Below, one piece after another: positions 35,040 to 42,316 of a stretch of DNA of 49,600 nt (positions are counted from its first letter, which is position 1; each line of letters starts with the position of its first letter). The stretch is from JBEVEP01 sp040512755 (GTDB lineage Bacteria; Pseudomonadota; Alphaproteobacteria; Rhizobiales; Rhizobiaceae): positions 1 through 49,600 of the forward strand of contig JBEVEP010000049.1 in assembly GCA_040512755.1 (NCBI GenBank), written 5' to 3'. Made by a program: the position numbers and the translations under genes. Under the pieces are notes generated by a model that was not told where the DNA came from, searched no databases, and saw only the letters and a program-made list of their open reading frames with translations.

Positions 35040-35738
35040 CTACGCCACGAGCAAAGCGAGTTCAGCTGAACTCAAGCTGCCGTCATGCAGCGACGTTGCG
35101 ACGAGCGCGGCGTCGATCCCCATCGACGACAAAGCGCGGATATCGGACATGCCACGCACTCCCCCAGCCGCGACAACGGTTCGCTTGCCTGCCATGGTCT
35201 TGATGGCTTCGAGCCTGCCTAGGTCCGGACCGGCTGCAGAACCGACCTTGGCCAAGGTCATCACAATCACGGTCTGCGGCCAGAGGCCGGGATCCTCCAG
35301 AATGGACGCAGGCCCTCGAAATCCGTCCGCGAAGAAATCAAGAGACAGGATGAGTCGAGGATGGTTTCTGTAGCGCTTCACCAACACATAGTCTTGCTGC
35401 GATTCTGACCCGAGCACGGGACAAAGCGACGGCTCAGCAAGCGCCACCGCCAAGGCCTCTTCGCTGGACAGGCCGGAATCGACCCAGAGTTCCGGCGCGT
35501 CCTCCATCGCCCGCAAACTACCAATAGCTGTGGTGTTTGGCGTGCGCCCTTCTATCGCATCGAGATCGGCAATGTAAAATGTTGAAAAAGGATGCAATCG
35601 GCGCAACCCTGCGGCAACGGCGGCAGGATCGGAACTGACGCTGAGTGGCGTCTTGATCGGCCGGTAGCTGTCGCGCAGCCCCTTCCTGGCGCTGACGACC
35701 TCGCCGCCTTTCAAGTCGAGAACCGGAATGATACGCAA
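35040..35738 (-). CDS. HisA/HisF-related TIM-barrel protein of the C1 cluster
   Basis: The 232-residue protein looks like HisA: IIPVLDLKGGEVV with Asp8, VDSGLSS in place of the first phosphate loop, LSLDFF (Asp134) and AAGGVRGMSDI as the second phosphate loop. The second HisA catalytic aspartate is absent: the usual DGT reads AKVGSAAGPD (Val165). It therefore should not be a histidine-pathway isomerase. Homologues occur in methanogens and H4MPT-using bacteria. I chose the TTG at 35738 (GGGGGAAA upstream); longer frames run into mfnF. It is divergent from mfnF, 42 bp away. A phosphoribosyl-type substrate in H4MPT synthesis is plausible. Confidence 0.8.
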   Translation of the reverse strand: MRIIPVLDLKGGEVVSARKGLRDSYRPIKTPLSVSSDPAAVAAGLRRLHPFSTFYIADLDAIEGRTPNTTAIGSLRAMEDAPELWVDSGLSSEEALAVALAEPSLCPVLGSESQQDYVLVKRYRNHPRLILSLDFFADGFRGPASILEDPGLWPQTVIVMTLAKVGSAAGPDLGRLEAIKTMAGKRTVVAAGGVRGMSDIRALSSMGIDAALVATSLHDGSLSSAELALLVA

Positions 35739-35780
35739 CGTTTTCCCCCAGGTCTGGCCCGCCCAATGAAAGCTTGAAGC

Positions 35781-36818
35781 GTGGAAAAAGAAAAGAAAAT
35801 CATCACAGGCTTCGATATCGGTGGCGCCCATTTGAAAGTGGCCCGCACCGAGAACGGCCGCGTCGTGAATGCAACGACAATCGCTGCCCCGCTGTGGCAA
35901 GGTGTCGACAAGCTTACGTCTGCCCTGGCTGAGGCCTTGCCGCTCTACGCCGATGCCGACCTCAAGGTCTTCACCATGACCGGCGAGCTTGCCGATGTTT
36001 TTACATCCCGAGAAGCTGGCGTGGCAACGCTTCTCAATGAGATCGAGCAGCGCATTTCAGGGGAAGCGAAGCTGATTTATGCGGGACGGTCAGGGTTCGT
36101 GACCATGGCCCAGGCATCGTCGCTCGGCGCCGATGTGGCGTCTGCCAACTGGAACGCGACGGCAGCGATTGTCGCGAAACTCGCAGGCGGCGGTCTGTTC
36201 GTCGACATGGGTTCGACAACTACCGATCTCATCGCGATCAGGGACGGCGCCGTCGCAAACCGCGGCTATTCCGATGCCGAGCGCCTGCTCACCGGCGAAC
36301 TCGTCTACACCGGATTCACACGCAGCTATCTCTTCAGCGTGGCATCTTCGGCGCCGGTACGCGGACGGCTTACGCCACTCATGAACGAATACTTCGCGTC
36401 CATGGCGGACGTGCACCGGATCATGGGAGCGCTCGATGAAAGGGACGACAAACACCCGGCCGCCGACGGCAAGGAGAAGACGGTCCCCGCTTCCTGCGCC
36501 CGCCTTGCACGGATCGTCGGCCGCGATGCACCGGACATGGACCTTACGGGGTGGCTGAACCTCGCGCGGTGGTTCAGCGAACAGCAGCTTCGCATGGTGC
36601 ACGACGCCGCGTTTCGCGTGGCCAGCAATGTGGCTGGACAAGCTCCGGTGATAGGAGCCGGAATTGGACGCTGGCAGATCAGGCGGTTGGCCCAACGCAT
36701 GGAACGGGATTTCGTCGATTTTTCAGATATCATCACCGCCGACGATGCCGTGCGCAACGACGCGAGCAACGCTGCGCCGGCGGTTGCAGTTGCTCTCCTG
36801 GCGGGTGCGCGAGAATAG
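35781..36818 (+). CDS. mfnF: H4MPT-linked C1 pathway protein, MfnF homologue (hydantoinase/oxoprolinase-like fold)
   Basis: The 345-residue protein has the ASKHA-type phosphate loops ITGFDIGGAHLKVA (7-20) and FVDMGSTTTDLIAI. It matches the family found in methylotroph C1 clusters (OrfY) and the archaeal methanofuran enzyme MfnF, which joins the furan and tyramine-glutamate halves. The bacterial role would be the equivalent condensation for methylofuran. The start is a GTG. It is followed by a 295-bp convergent gap (36819-37113) with no gene and no obvious terminator. Confidence 0.82.
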   Translation: MEKEKKIITGFDIGGAHLKVARTENGRVVNATTIAAPLWQGVDKLTSALAEALPLYADADLKVFTMTGELADVFTSREAGVATLLNEIEQRISGEAKLIYAGRSGFVTMAQASSLGADVASANWNATAAIVAKLAGGGLFVDMGSTTTDLIAIRDGAVANRGYSDAERLLTGELVYTGFTRSYLFSVASSAPVRGRLTPLMNEYFASMADVHRIMGALDERDDKHPAADGKEKTVPASCARLARIVGRDAPDMDLTGWLNLARWFSEQQLRMVHDAAFRVASNVAGQAPVIGAGIGRWQIRRLAQRMERDFVDFSDIITADDAVRNDASNAAPAVAVALLAGARE

Positions 36819-37113
36819 CCGAGAGCTGGAGAGCAAACCCGTCGACCGAGTCTAGCGGGCGTGGATAGATCCGGTCCAATTTTTATTCCAAGTTTGAAAA
36901 AGCCTTTTTGGAGCAATGCGATAGAAGGCAAGCGCCGATCTTGGCCGACATCTTCTGTCCAAACGCATCGGTCCGGGCGCCTAACCGCGCCGGTCTCCTG
37001 TGGAACGGGGCCCATCATGACGGCAACTGACCAGGAACGAACCGTCGCGACGCTGGGCGCGGATCGCCGCGCCGCGCGAGAAACAGAACTGACCACATCC
37101 GACCCATCTTGCT

Positions 37114-37692
37114 CTAAGACTGCCTGGGTTCCGCGCCCGAGAAATGGTCGGTCACGCGCTCCATCAGCCAGCCCCAGGCTTCCCGTTCCTCTTCCCCAGC
37201 CGTCTTCTCGATGGCGATGGTGAGATAGGCAATTTCTGCCTCGATCTTCTCCCGCGGGAGCATGCCCAGCCGGCTGACCAAAATCGCAAGCTCCAGCACG
37301 GCGGCTTTGGCCCTGTTGAAGCCGGTAAAGGGCGCGTGAGTTTCTCCTTCTCGCACGCGGCAGAAATGACGCGGCCGAACGCCATCGTCTTCGATCCTGA
37401 CGACCTCCAAAACGGAATGAGCAAGCGCCGCCTGCAGCCTGGGAACAGGCGAGCTCTTGAGGCCGACCGTCGGCCACTCTTTCCGGCCTGTAAGACAGCC
37501 GGCAAAGATACGAACATCGTCCGTGTAGTTGGCCACCGCAATTGGCACTTCGGCCAGGTTGTCGAGCGTCGTTGACGGACGGAAGGGCGCGATGATCCAT
37601 CCATCCTTGTCGGCGATGATACCCAGCGGCGCGATGTGTACCTTGCCGCTCCGGCTTGCCGTCGTGACGATACACTCGCGAATGTAAGGCAT
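37114..37692 (-). CDS. DUF447 family protein of the H4MPT cluster
   Basis: A 192-residue soluble protein with the DUF447 pattern: N-terminal flavin-reductase-like split barrel (IRECIVTTASRSGKVHIAPLGI, ANYTDDVRIFAGCL) and a helical C-terminal part (FNRAKAAVLELAILVSRL, then KIEAEIAYLTIAIEKTAG). DUF447 proteins are conserved in methanogens and H4MPT-dependent methylotrophs, with no established reaction. The split-barrel fold suggests flavin binding. It is the last gene of the minus-strand cofactor operon, 2 bp after the DHPS-like gene. Confidence 0.82.
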   Translation of the reverse strand: MPYIRECIVTTASRSGKVHIAPLGIIADKDGWIIAPFRPSTTLDNLAEVPIAVANYTDDVRIFAGCLTGRKEWPTVGLKSSPVPRLQAALAHSVLEVVRIEDDGVRPRHFCRVREGETHAPFTGFNRAKAAVLELAILVSRLGMLPREKIEAEIAYLTIAIEKTAGEEEREAWGWLMERVTDHFSGAEPRQS

Positions 37693-37694
37693 CG

Positions 37695-39089
37695 CTAACC
37701 TTTCTTCCTGGCTTGCAGCGTATGGCCCGCTTCGGCGAGGCGCGTGCGGTCCTGTTCCGGCGCGGGGGCCGCGACCCCCCATGCCAACGGCTCGTCCTGC
37801 ACGTAGCGCTTGCCAAGCCGCCAGGCGATCTCGGCCTTCATCAGCTCGGCGCCCAGGTAGAAGGCATGCGCCCCGTCGTTTTCAACGCCAAGGCTAGCGA
37901 AGAGTTCGAAAGCATCCTTCGCCACACGATGGCCCTTCGCGTTGAAGATGTGGATGCCATCCTCCGAGGTCTGGATGCGGAAATTGGCGTCCCGCACCTC
38001 TGCCGCAAGCGCCTCAATGTCTTCGCGCGTCGCTGGAAAAGGCTTGCGGTCATGGATTTGCAGAAGGCCTGCATCATACCCGCGTGGCAAGGCCCCATCG
38101 TTGCGCGCGGTGAAAAGGATACGGCGCGCCAGATCGTGCTCCTCGACCGTACGCACCGTATGCGGGCTGACATTGACCGTCAGCACATTGCGCACCGACA
38201 GTTCCGAGCATAGGCCGGCCAGGATTGCCGTGACGCCCGAACTGTCGGCATCGGTGAGTTCGGTGAGGTTGCCTGTCCCCATCAGCATTTCAACGTCCGG
38301 CCAGCGGCGGCGCGCGTCGAGAAACCGGCCAAGCGAAGCGGCAAAGCCGAAATGGATGGGATCAAGAACCGGATCGACGATGAATGAAATGCCTGCCTTC
38401 CGGGCAGCTTCGATGGCTTGGCCAAGAGAGTCGAGGTCGCCGGGCGTAGCGGGGATCAGCACCGGGATAACGGGATAGTCGAAGGCAAGGGGCAGGCTTT
38501 CGGCCGTGAGGCTGAGCACAAAATCCGCTCCTGCTCGCGCTCCGGCCCTGAGCTCATCCAGATTGGCGGAATCGACGCTGACCTGAAAGCCTTCGGACTT
38601 GAGCTCCCGAACGGCGTCTTCGAGCAGCGGGAATGGCGTTTCGGGCAGACAGCCAAGGTCGACAACATCGGCCCCCGCTGTTCTCAACGCTCGCGCTCTG
38701 GCGAGCAGAGCTTCCATGGAAAGCGTCGGCGCGTCGACAATCTCGGCAAAGATACGCATGTCGTGACCGGATAGATCCGGCGGCTTCCCGGCCCTGCCGA
38801 GAAAAACGGGGAGATCGGCGATTTCATCGGGGCCGCGGACGAACAGGACGCCGAAATGTTCGGAGAGCCGGTCAAGGTCGCCACCGTAGCGGCCCGGTAG
38901 AAGGATCCGGTCGGTTTGCGATGTCAGCTTCAGCCGCCGCTTGATGATGTCTTCCGTCATCAGCGCCGCTACCTTGACGCCGATATCGACGATCTCCCAG
39001 GAGAATTCCGTTTCGCCCAGCCCCGTCAAAAGCCGCTCAAGGCGAGGTTTCGCCAGATGGCCGGTCAGGAACACAAAATGCTCAGCCAT
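37695..39089 (-). CDS. Dihydropteroate synthase-like protein (DUF6513-DHPS)
   Basis: The 464-residue protein has a C1-cluster-specific N-terminal domain (about 1-125) followed by a pterin-binding TIM barrel (about 140-390: ALRTAGADVVDLGCLPETP, VSVDSANLDELRAGARAG, FIVDPVLDPIHFG). It matches the archaeal DHPS-related family (TIGR00284). The likely role is to join the hydroxymethyl-dihydropterin diphosphate to the ribofuranosylaminobenzene phosphate made by MptG. The start overlaps dmrB by 8 bp. Residues after about 390 form a further C-terminal extension ending in a basic KKG. Confidence 0.85.
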   Translation of the reverse strand: MAEHFVFLTGHLAKPRLERLLTGLGETEFSWEIVDIGVKVAALMTEDIIKRRLKLTSQTDRILLPGRYGGDLDRLSEHFGVLFVRGPDEIADLPVFLGRAGKPPDLSGHDMRIFAEIVDAPTLSMEALLARARALRTAGADVVDLGCLPETPFPLLEDAVRELKSEGFQVSVDSANLDELRAGARAGADFVLSLTAESLPLAFDYPVIPVLIPATPGDLDSLGQAIEAARKAGISFIVDPVLDPIHFGFAASLGRFLDARRRWPDVEMLMGTGNLTELTDADSSGVTAILAGLCSELSVRNVLTVNVSPHTVRTVEEHDLARRILFTARNDGALPRGYDAGLLQIHDRKPFPATREDIEALAAEVRDANFRIQTSEDGIHIFNAKGHRVAKDAFELFASLGVENDGAHAFYLGAELMKAEIAWRLGKRYVQDEPLAWGVAAPAPEQDRTRLAEAGHTLQARKKG

Positions 39090-39633
39090 GACCGGCCAAC
39101 TCGGCCCGCCGCTCGCGGACTGCCGTTTCCAGATCAGCGAGCGACTCGACCACCTTTGTGTATTCGAAGCTCTTCAGCCGCTCGGTGTTTTCGAGGTCGA
39201 TCTTGCGTGGGTAGACCTTGACCAGACCGTGCGGGGCCATTGTCTCGAGTTCAGGCGCAGTATCGCACGCAAAGACGATGGAGCGGACCCGGCACTTGCC
39301 CGCCTGCGCGAAGACATTCGTCGCCAGCGTGTCGGAGATGCCCCATACGCACTTTGCGACCGTGTTGGAGGTGGCCGGCGCCACGACCACCGTGTGATAG
39401 ATGCCGTGGTAGAAGCCACCCACCGGTACGGCGCTTGCAGTCTTGTCATGCAGGACGCGCATCGTCTCCGGAAAATCCAGCTTCAGTCTATACATGCGAA
39501 GCACTTCATTGGCCGCCTTCGACACGAAGATATCGCAATGTTCGAGCTCATGGATGAGGGCGAAACTCTCCGTAAAAAAATGGCCGGACCCGGTGAGAAC
39601 CCAAGCCCAGCGCGGAGTATGCAGCCTGGCCAT
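39082..39633 (-). CDS. dmrB: Dihydromethanopterin reductase (acceptor), flavoprotein
   Basis: The 183-residue flavoprotein belongs to the archaeal-flavoprotein/DmrB group, whose Burkholderia member reduces dihydromethanopterin to H4MPT with FMN. Visible features are the N-terminal LTGSGHFFTES phosphate loop (13-23) and VVVAPATSNTVAKCVWG with ISDTLATNVFAQA, typical of flavin-binding HFCD-like folds. It starts 3 bp after mfnE and overlaps the DHPS-like gene by 8 bp. It would supply the last reduction in cofactor synthesis. Confidence 0.88.
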   Translation of the reverse strand: MARLHTPRWAWVLTGSGHFFTESFALIHELEHCDIFVSKAANEVLRMYRLKLDFPETMRVLHDKTASAVPVGGFYHGIYHTVVVAPATSNTVAKCVWGISDTLATNVFAQAGKCRVRSIVFACDTAPELETMAPHGLVKVYPRKIDLENTERLKSFEYTKVVESLADLETAVRERRAELAGHG

Positions 39634-39636
39634 CGC

Positions 39637-40275
39637 CTATCCCGCTCTCCTGGCCATGCTCGCAGTATGCAGAATTCTGATCCCAGGCACTTCCCCGGCG
39701 GCGAGCATTCCCGCTGCCCCGACCGCATCAAGCGGGCCGGCCAGATAGAGATCGACGCCAGCAGGCAGCATCGTCGGTAGCGCGGCATCGACAATGCCGC
39801 CGGCAGTCAGGCTGTCGACAGTGTCATCGGCGGAGAACGCGCCTGTCTGCTTGATCAAAAGCAAGGAGTCCGCGCCAATCTTGCGAGTGAGCCAGGCAGC
39901 AAGCGAGTCCGACGTCACGTCCCAGGTGGCAGGGACTTCGGACGCCGGGATGGCCGCACTCGACGGCAGCCAGACCGGGGTACGATCTTCCCCCAGCAAG
40001 CGCTGGATATCATCCGGGGACCGGGCAGCTGCCAGACTTTCATTCCTGTCGAGGATCACATGGCCGAACTGGTCCATGGCCAGTATCGCCATCGCATGAG
40101 CGGCCATGTCAGAGAATGCCAGGCGCGTTTGCGCTTCACGCACCTGATCGGCAAACGGCCCGCCACCCGGCACGATGACCAGCGGCAAAGTGGACCCTGC
40201 CAACGCTGAGATCCACATATCCATCTCGGCAGAAGAAGCTGTGCTGCCGCCAAGTTTCACGACGGCTCGCCTCAT
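39637..40275 (-). CDS. mfnE: Amino acid kinase family protein, MfnE homologue
   Basis: The 212-residue protein begins RAVVKLGGSTA and has VIVPGGGPFADQVRE and TSDSLAAWLTRKIGADSLLLIKQTGA, the amino acid kinase fold. In methanogens MfnE phosphorylates aminomethylfuran-methyl phosphate to the diphosphate used by MfnF. The same step is expected here for methylofuran. The start overlaps the mfnB-folB fusion by 4 bp (ATGA). Confidence 0.85.
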   Translation of the reverse strand: MRRAVVKLGGSTASSAEMDMWISALAGSTLPLVIVPGGGPFADQVREAQTRLAFSDMAAHAMAILAMDQFGHVILDRNESLAAARSPDDIQRLLGEDRTPVWLPSSAAIPASEVPATWDVTSDSLAAWLTRKIGADSLLLIKQTGAFSADDTVDSLTAGGIVDAALPTMLPAGVDLYLAGPLDAVGAAGMLAAGEVPGIRILHTASMARRAG

Positions 40276-41462
40276 GAAGTCACGCCCTTTTTGCCGGTTC
40301 CGGCAACGTCCTCATGAGCTGAGAGTGCACTCGTATCAAGGGAGGAATGCTGTTCTTTCGCACGTTTGCGCTCGATCTCCACGCCTACGCCGCCGGGACC
40401 GAGTTCAAGCTTCTCCACCCTTACTGTCACGCGCATGACACGCGGATCTTCCAGCACATGGGCTGCTATCTGTTCAGCGAGCGCCTCACTCAATTGAACG
40501 TGACCGCGCGCCACAATCGTGCGGATACCGTCCATGATGATGTCATACGATACCACATGGCGCATATCTTCCGGGTTGGTCGTCAATCGCAACACATCGG
40601 CGGTTACGTCGAAGCGCACTTTCTGGGTGTGACCGTGCTCGAAACTGTAGGCGCCGATCTCGACTGGAAGAACGAAGTCGCGGATGTAGATCTTGTCCGT
40701 GCCGAGTGTCGGGTCTATGGCCCCAGGTGAATATCCGCGTGCGGCCAGCAACCGATAGTCAACACGCGCGGATCGCCCCGCTGCCTGCTCCTCAGGGATC
40801 AGCGCACGTATTTGCTTTACCGCCTCCGCGTCGATGGCCCCGGTGCGAACCGTTCCTTTGCAGAGGGCGCCGCGAAATCCGAGGAAGTCCGGAGCGAACG
40901 GCAAAAGGCGTGGAATATCCGGCGCTTCCAGGGATCCGCTGAGCCCCGTCATGAGTCGCAGCGACTTCGCGCGGCCAACGAAATCTGGAATGCGTTCGGG
41001 AGGCATGTGGTCGAGCAGCCGCCCTTTCGTCTTATCGGCGGTATCGACCATGACGCCGTGAAAGCCATGCTTCGCAAACACAGGCAGCAGTTCGAAGTCC
41101 GGTGACTGATCGGCGAAAAGCACGGCAATCAGTTTGGTCCGGCTGGCAAGCGCCGCCATCGCCTCGGCACATTTCGCGCCCGCCGGTGACGGAAAGAAAC
41201 CGATCTTGACATAGTCGGCTCCAGCCGCGGCGATCTCTTCTGCTTTTGCACGGATGGTTTCCGGTTCCATCGGCAGGTCGCCGCATACGGCGCTGACCGG
41301 ACGCCGTCCGCCGATAGAAGATACCGCGCGGCGCAAGATTTCCGTCGGCACCGCGCCAAGAGCGCCAGCGCGAGCATCCTTCAGATCAATGATATCCGCC
41401 CCGCCGGCAATGGCGACTTCGGCCTCGTCCGGCCCGGTGACGCTGGCAAGCATCTTGGTCAT
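40272..41462 (-). CDS. MfnB-FolB fusion: formylfuranyl-methyl phosphate synthase plus dihydroneopterin aldolase
   Basis: The 396-residue protein joins two activities. Residues 1-235 match MfnB (DUF556), which makes (5-formylfuran-3-yl)methyl phosphate from two glyceraldehyde 3-phosphates: DLKDAR with Asp26/Lys28, YVKIGFF with Lys86, DTADKTK (Lys144/146) and GFRGALCKG. Residues about 255-368 are a dihydroneopterin aldolase domain, DKIYIRDFVLPVEIGAYSFE, with Glu275, Tyr306 and Lys351 placed as its catalytic residues. A polar tail (369-396) follows. One polypeptide thus serves both the methylofuran and the pterin branches. It overlaps the DUF3280 gene by 4 bp and mfnE by 4 bp. Confidence 0.88.
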   Translation of the reverse strand: MTKMLASVTGPDEAEVAIAGGADIIDLKDARAGALGAVPTEILRRAVSSIGGRRPVSAVCGDLPMEPETIRAKAEEIAAAGADYVKIGFFPSPAGAKCAEAMAALASRTKLIAVLFADQSPDFELLPVFAKHGFHGVMVDTADKTKGRLLDHMPPERIPDFVGRAKSLRLMTGLSGSLEAPDIPRLLPFAPDFLGFRGALCKGTVRTGAIDAEAVKQIRALIPEEQAAGRSARVDYRLLAARGYSPGAIDPTLGTDKIYIRDFVLPVEIGAYSFEHGHTQKVRFDVTADVLRLTTNPEDMRHVVSYDIIMDGIRTIVARGHVQLSEALAEQIAAHVLEDPRVMRVTVRVEKLELGPGGVGVEIERKRAKEQHSSLDTSALSAHEDVAGTGKKGVTS

Positions 41463-42001
41463 TTCTTCAGCGTCTCCAGCCTCGGAGAAAGAACGTGTTC
41501 ATACAGGTAGTCGATCCCGCGCTTCCAGGATTCATCGGTGTTGCCGCGCAGATCAACACTGGCGCCGGCCACCAGCCTGGACGTCGCGGCTTCATGTGCA
41601 GCGACATTGATGCTCAGGATTAGCTCGGAAACCTTAAAGACATAGCCCGTAAATGCGTAGTCGGCCCCAAGCCCCAAGGCCAGGTCGTCTGCGCAATTCC
41701 CGCAGGCCTGCAGATTGGCGGACGCAGCCTTGCTTGCGACTGGAGCGGTATCGACGATCTCGAAAAGGCCGGAACTGGCGAGATGGCCGCGCAATCGCTC
41801 CGCAATCATCTTTAGCCGCTTGTCCTCGGCGTCACGGTGATCAGGAGTGCCCGGATATACACTGCCCCGCAGAAGTTCGAACTCAAAGACAGCCGCTCTT
41901 TCCGTGGCGAGGAGGGAAGATGAAACACCGACAACACCAAAACTTGTGACCAAAAGTAAAGTTAAGAGGTTTGCAATCGAAAAAAGCCGGGCTATCGTCA
42001 T
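41459..42001 (-). CDS. Exported DUF3280/DUF2380-type protein leading the cofactor operon
   Basis: The 180-residue protein has a signal peptide (hydrophobic LFSIANLLTLLLVTSFGVVGV, cleavage near residue 30) and a mature domain with FEFELLRGSV, MIAERLRGHLASSGLFEIVD and YAFTGYVFKVSELILSINV, as in DUF3280/DUF2380. A CxxC occurs in QACGNCADD. The ATG at 42001 is the start that gives a signal peptide. Its stop overlaps the mfnB-folB start (ATGA), so an exported protein opens an operon for cytoplasmic cofactor synthesis. Relatives lie near quinoprotein dehydrogenase genes. Function unknown. Confidence 0.75.
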   Translation of the reverse strand: MTIARLFSIANLLTLLLVTSFGVVGVSSSLLATERAAVFEFELLRGSVYPGTPDHRDAEDKRLKMIAERLRGHLASSGLFEIVDTAPVASKAASANLQACGNCADDLALGLGADYAFTGYVFKVSELILSINVAAHEAATSRLVAGASVDLRGNTDESWKRGIDYLYEHVLSPRLETLKK

Positions 42002-42050
42002 CGAGGCACCCACATAATACCGATGGCTCGTACCTTTGACCGTTTGTACT

Positions 42051-42221
42051 GCCCCCTCACCTGCCTGCCGGCATCCTCTCCCCGCAAGCGGGTAGAGGAG
42101 CGCTGGCGGCGCCGACAACACTGAAATTTGCAGCGTTGGTGATTGGCGAAATGCGCAATGAAGGCGCCTCTTCTCCCCGTTTTTACGGGGAGAAGTGCCC
42201 GGCAGGGCGATGAGGGGCGGC
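42051..42221. repeat. RIME-like mosaic repeat
   Basis: GCCCCCTCACCTGCCTGCCGG at the left is matched by the inverse of CCGGCAGGGCGATGAGGGGC at the right. Inside are hairpins CCCCGCaagCGGG (near 42080-42092) and CTTCTCCCCGtttttACGGGGAGAAG (near 42170-42195). This is the typical structure of rhizobial intergenic mosaic elements. It fills most of the gap between the divergent DUF3280 gene and the ABC binding-protein gene. Confidence 0.75.
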
Positions 42222-42316
42222 ACAATCGGTCGAACATGACAGCCACAGGTAGAACGACTTGATCCGACTTCTGGTCGGACGATGGTCGCGTCGTGAGAAA
42301 CGCTGCTGGGAAGAGC

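Noticed and set aside
35040..35738. Calling the HisA-like gene histidine biosynthesis hisA
   Set aside because: The DGT catalytic aspartate is missing and no his genes are nearby.
36326..37816. A 496-codon minus-strand open frame over the mfnF/DUF447 gap
   Set aside because: Composition is typical of an out-of-frame translation, and it overlaps both mfnF and the DUF447 gene, which have clear families.
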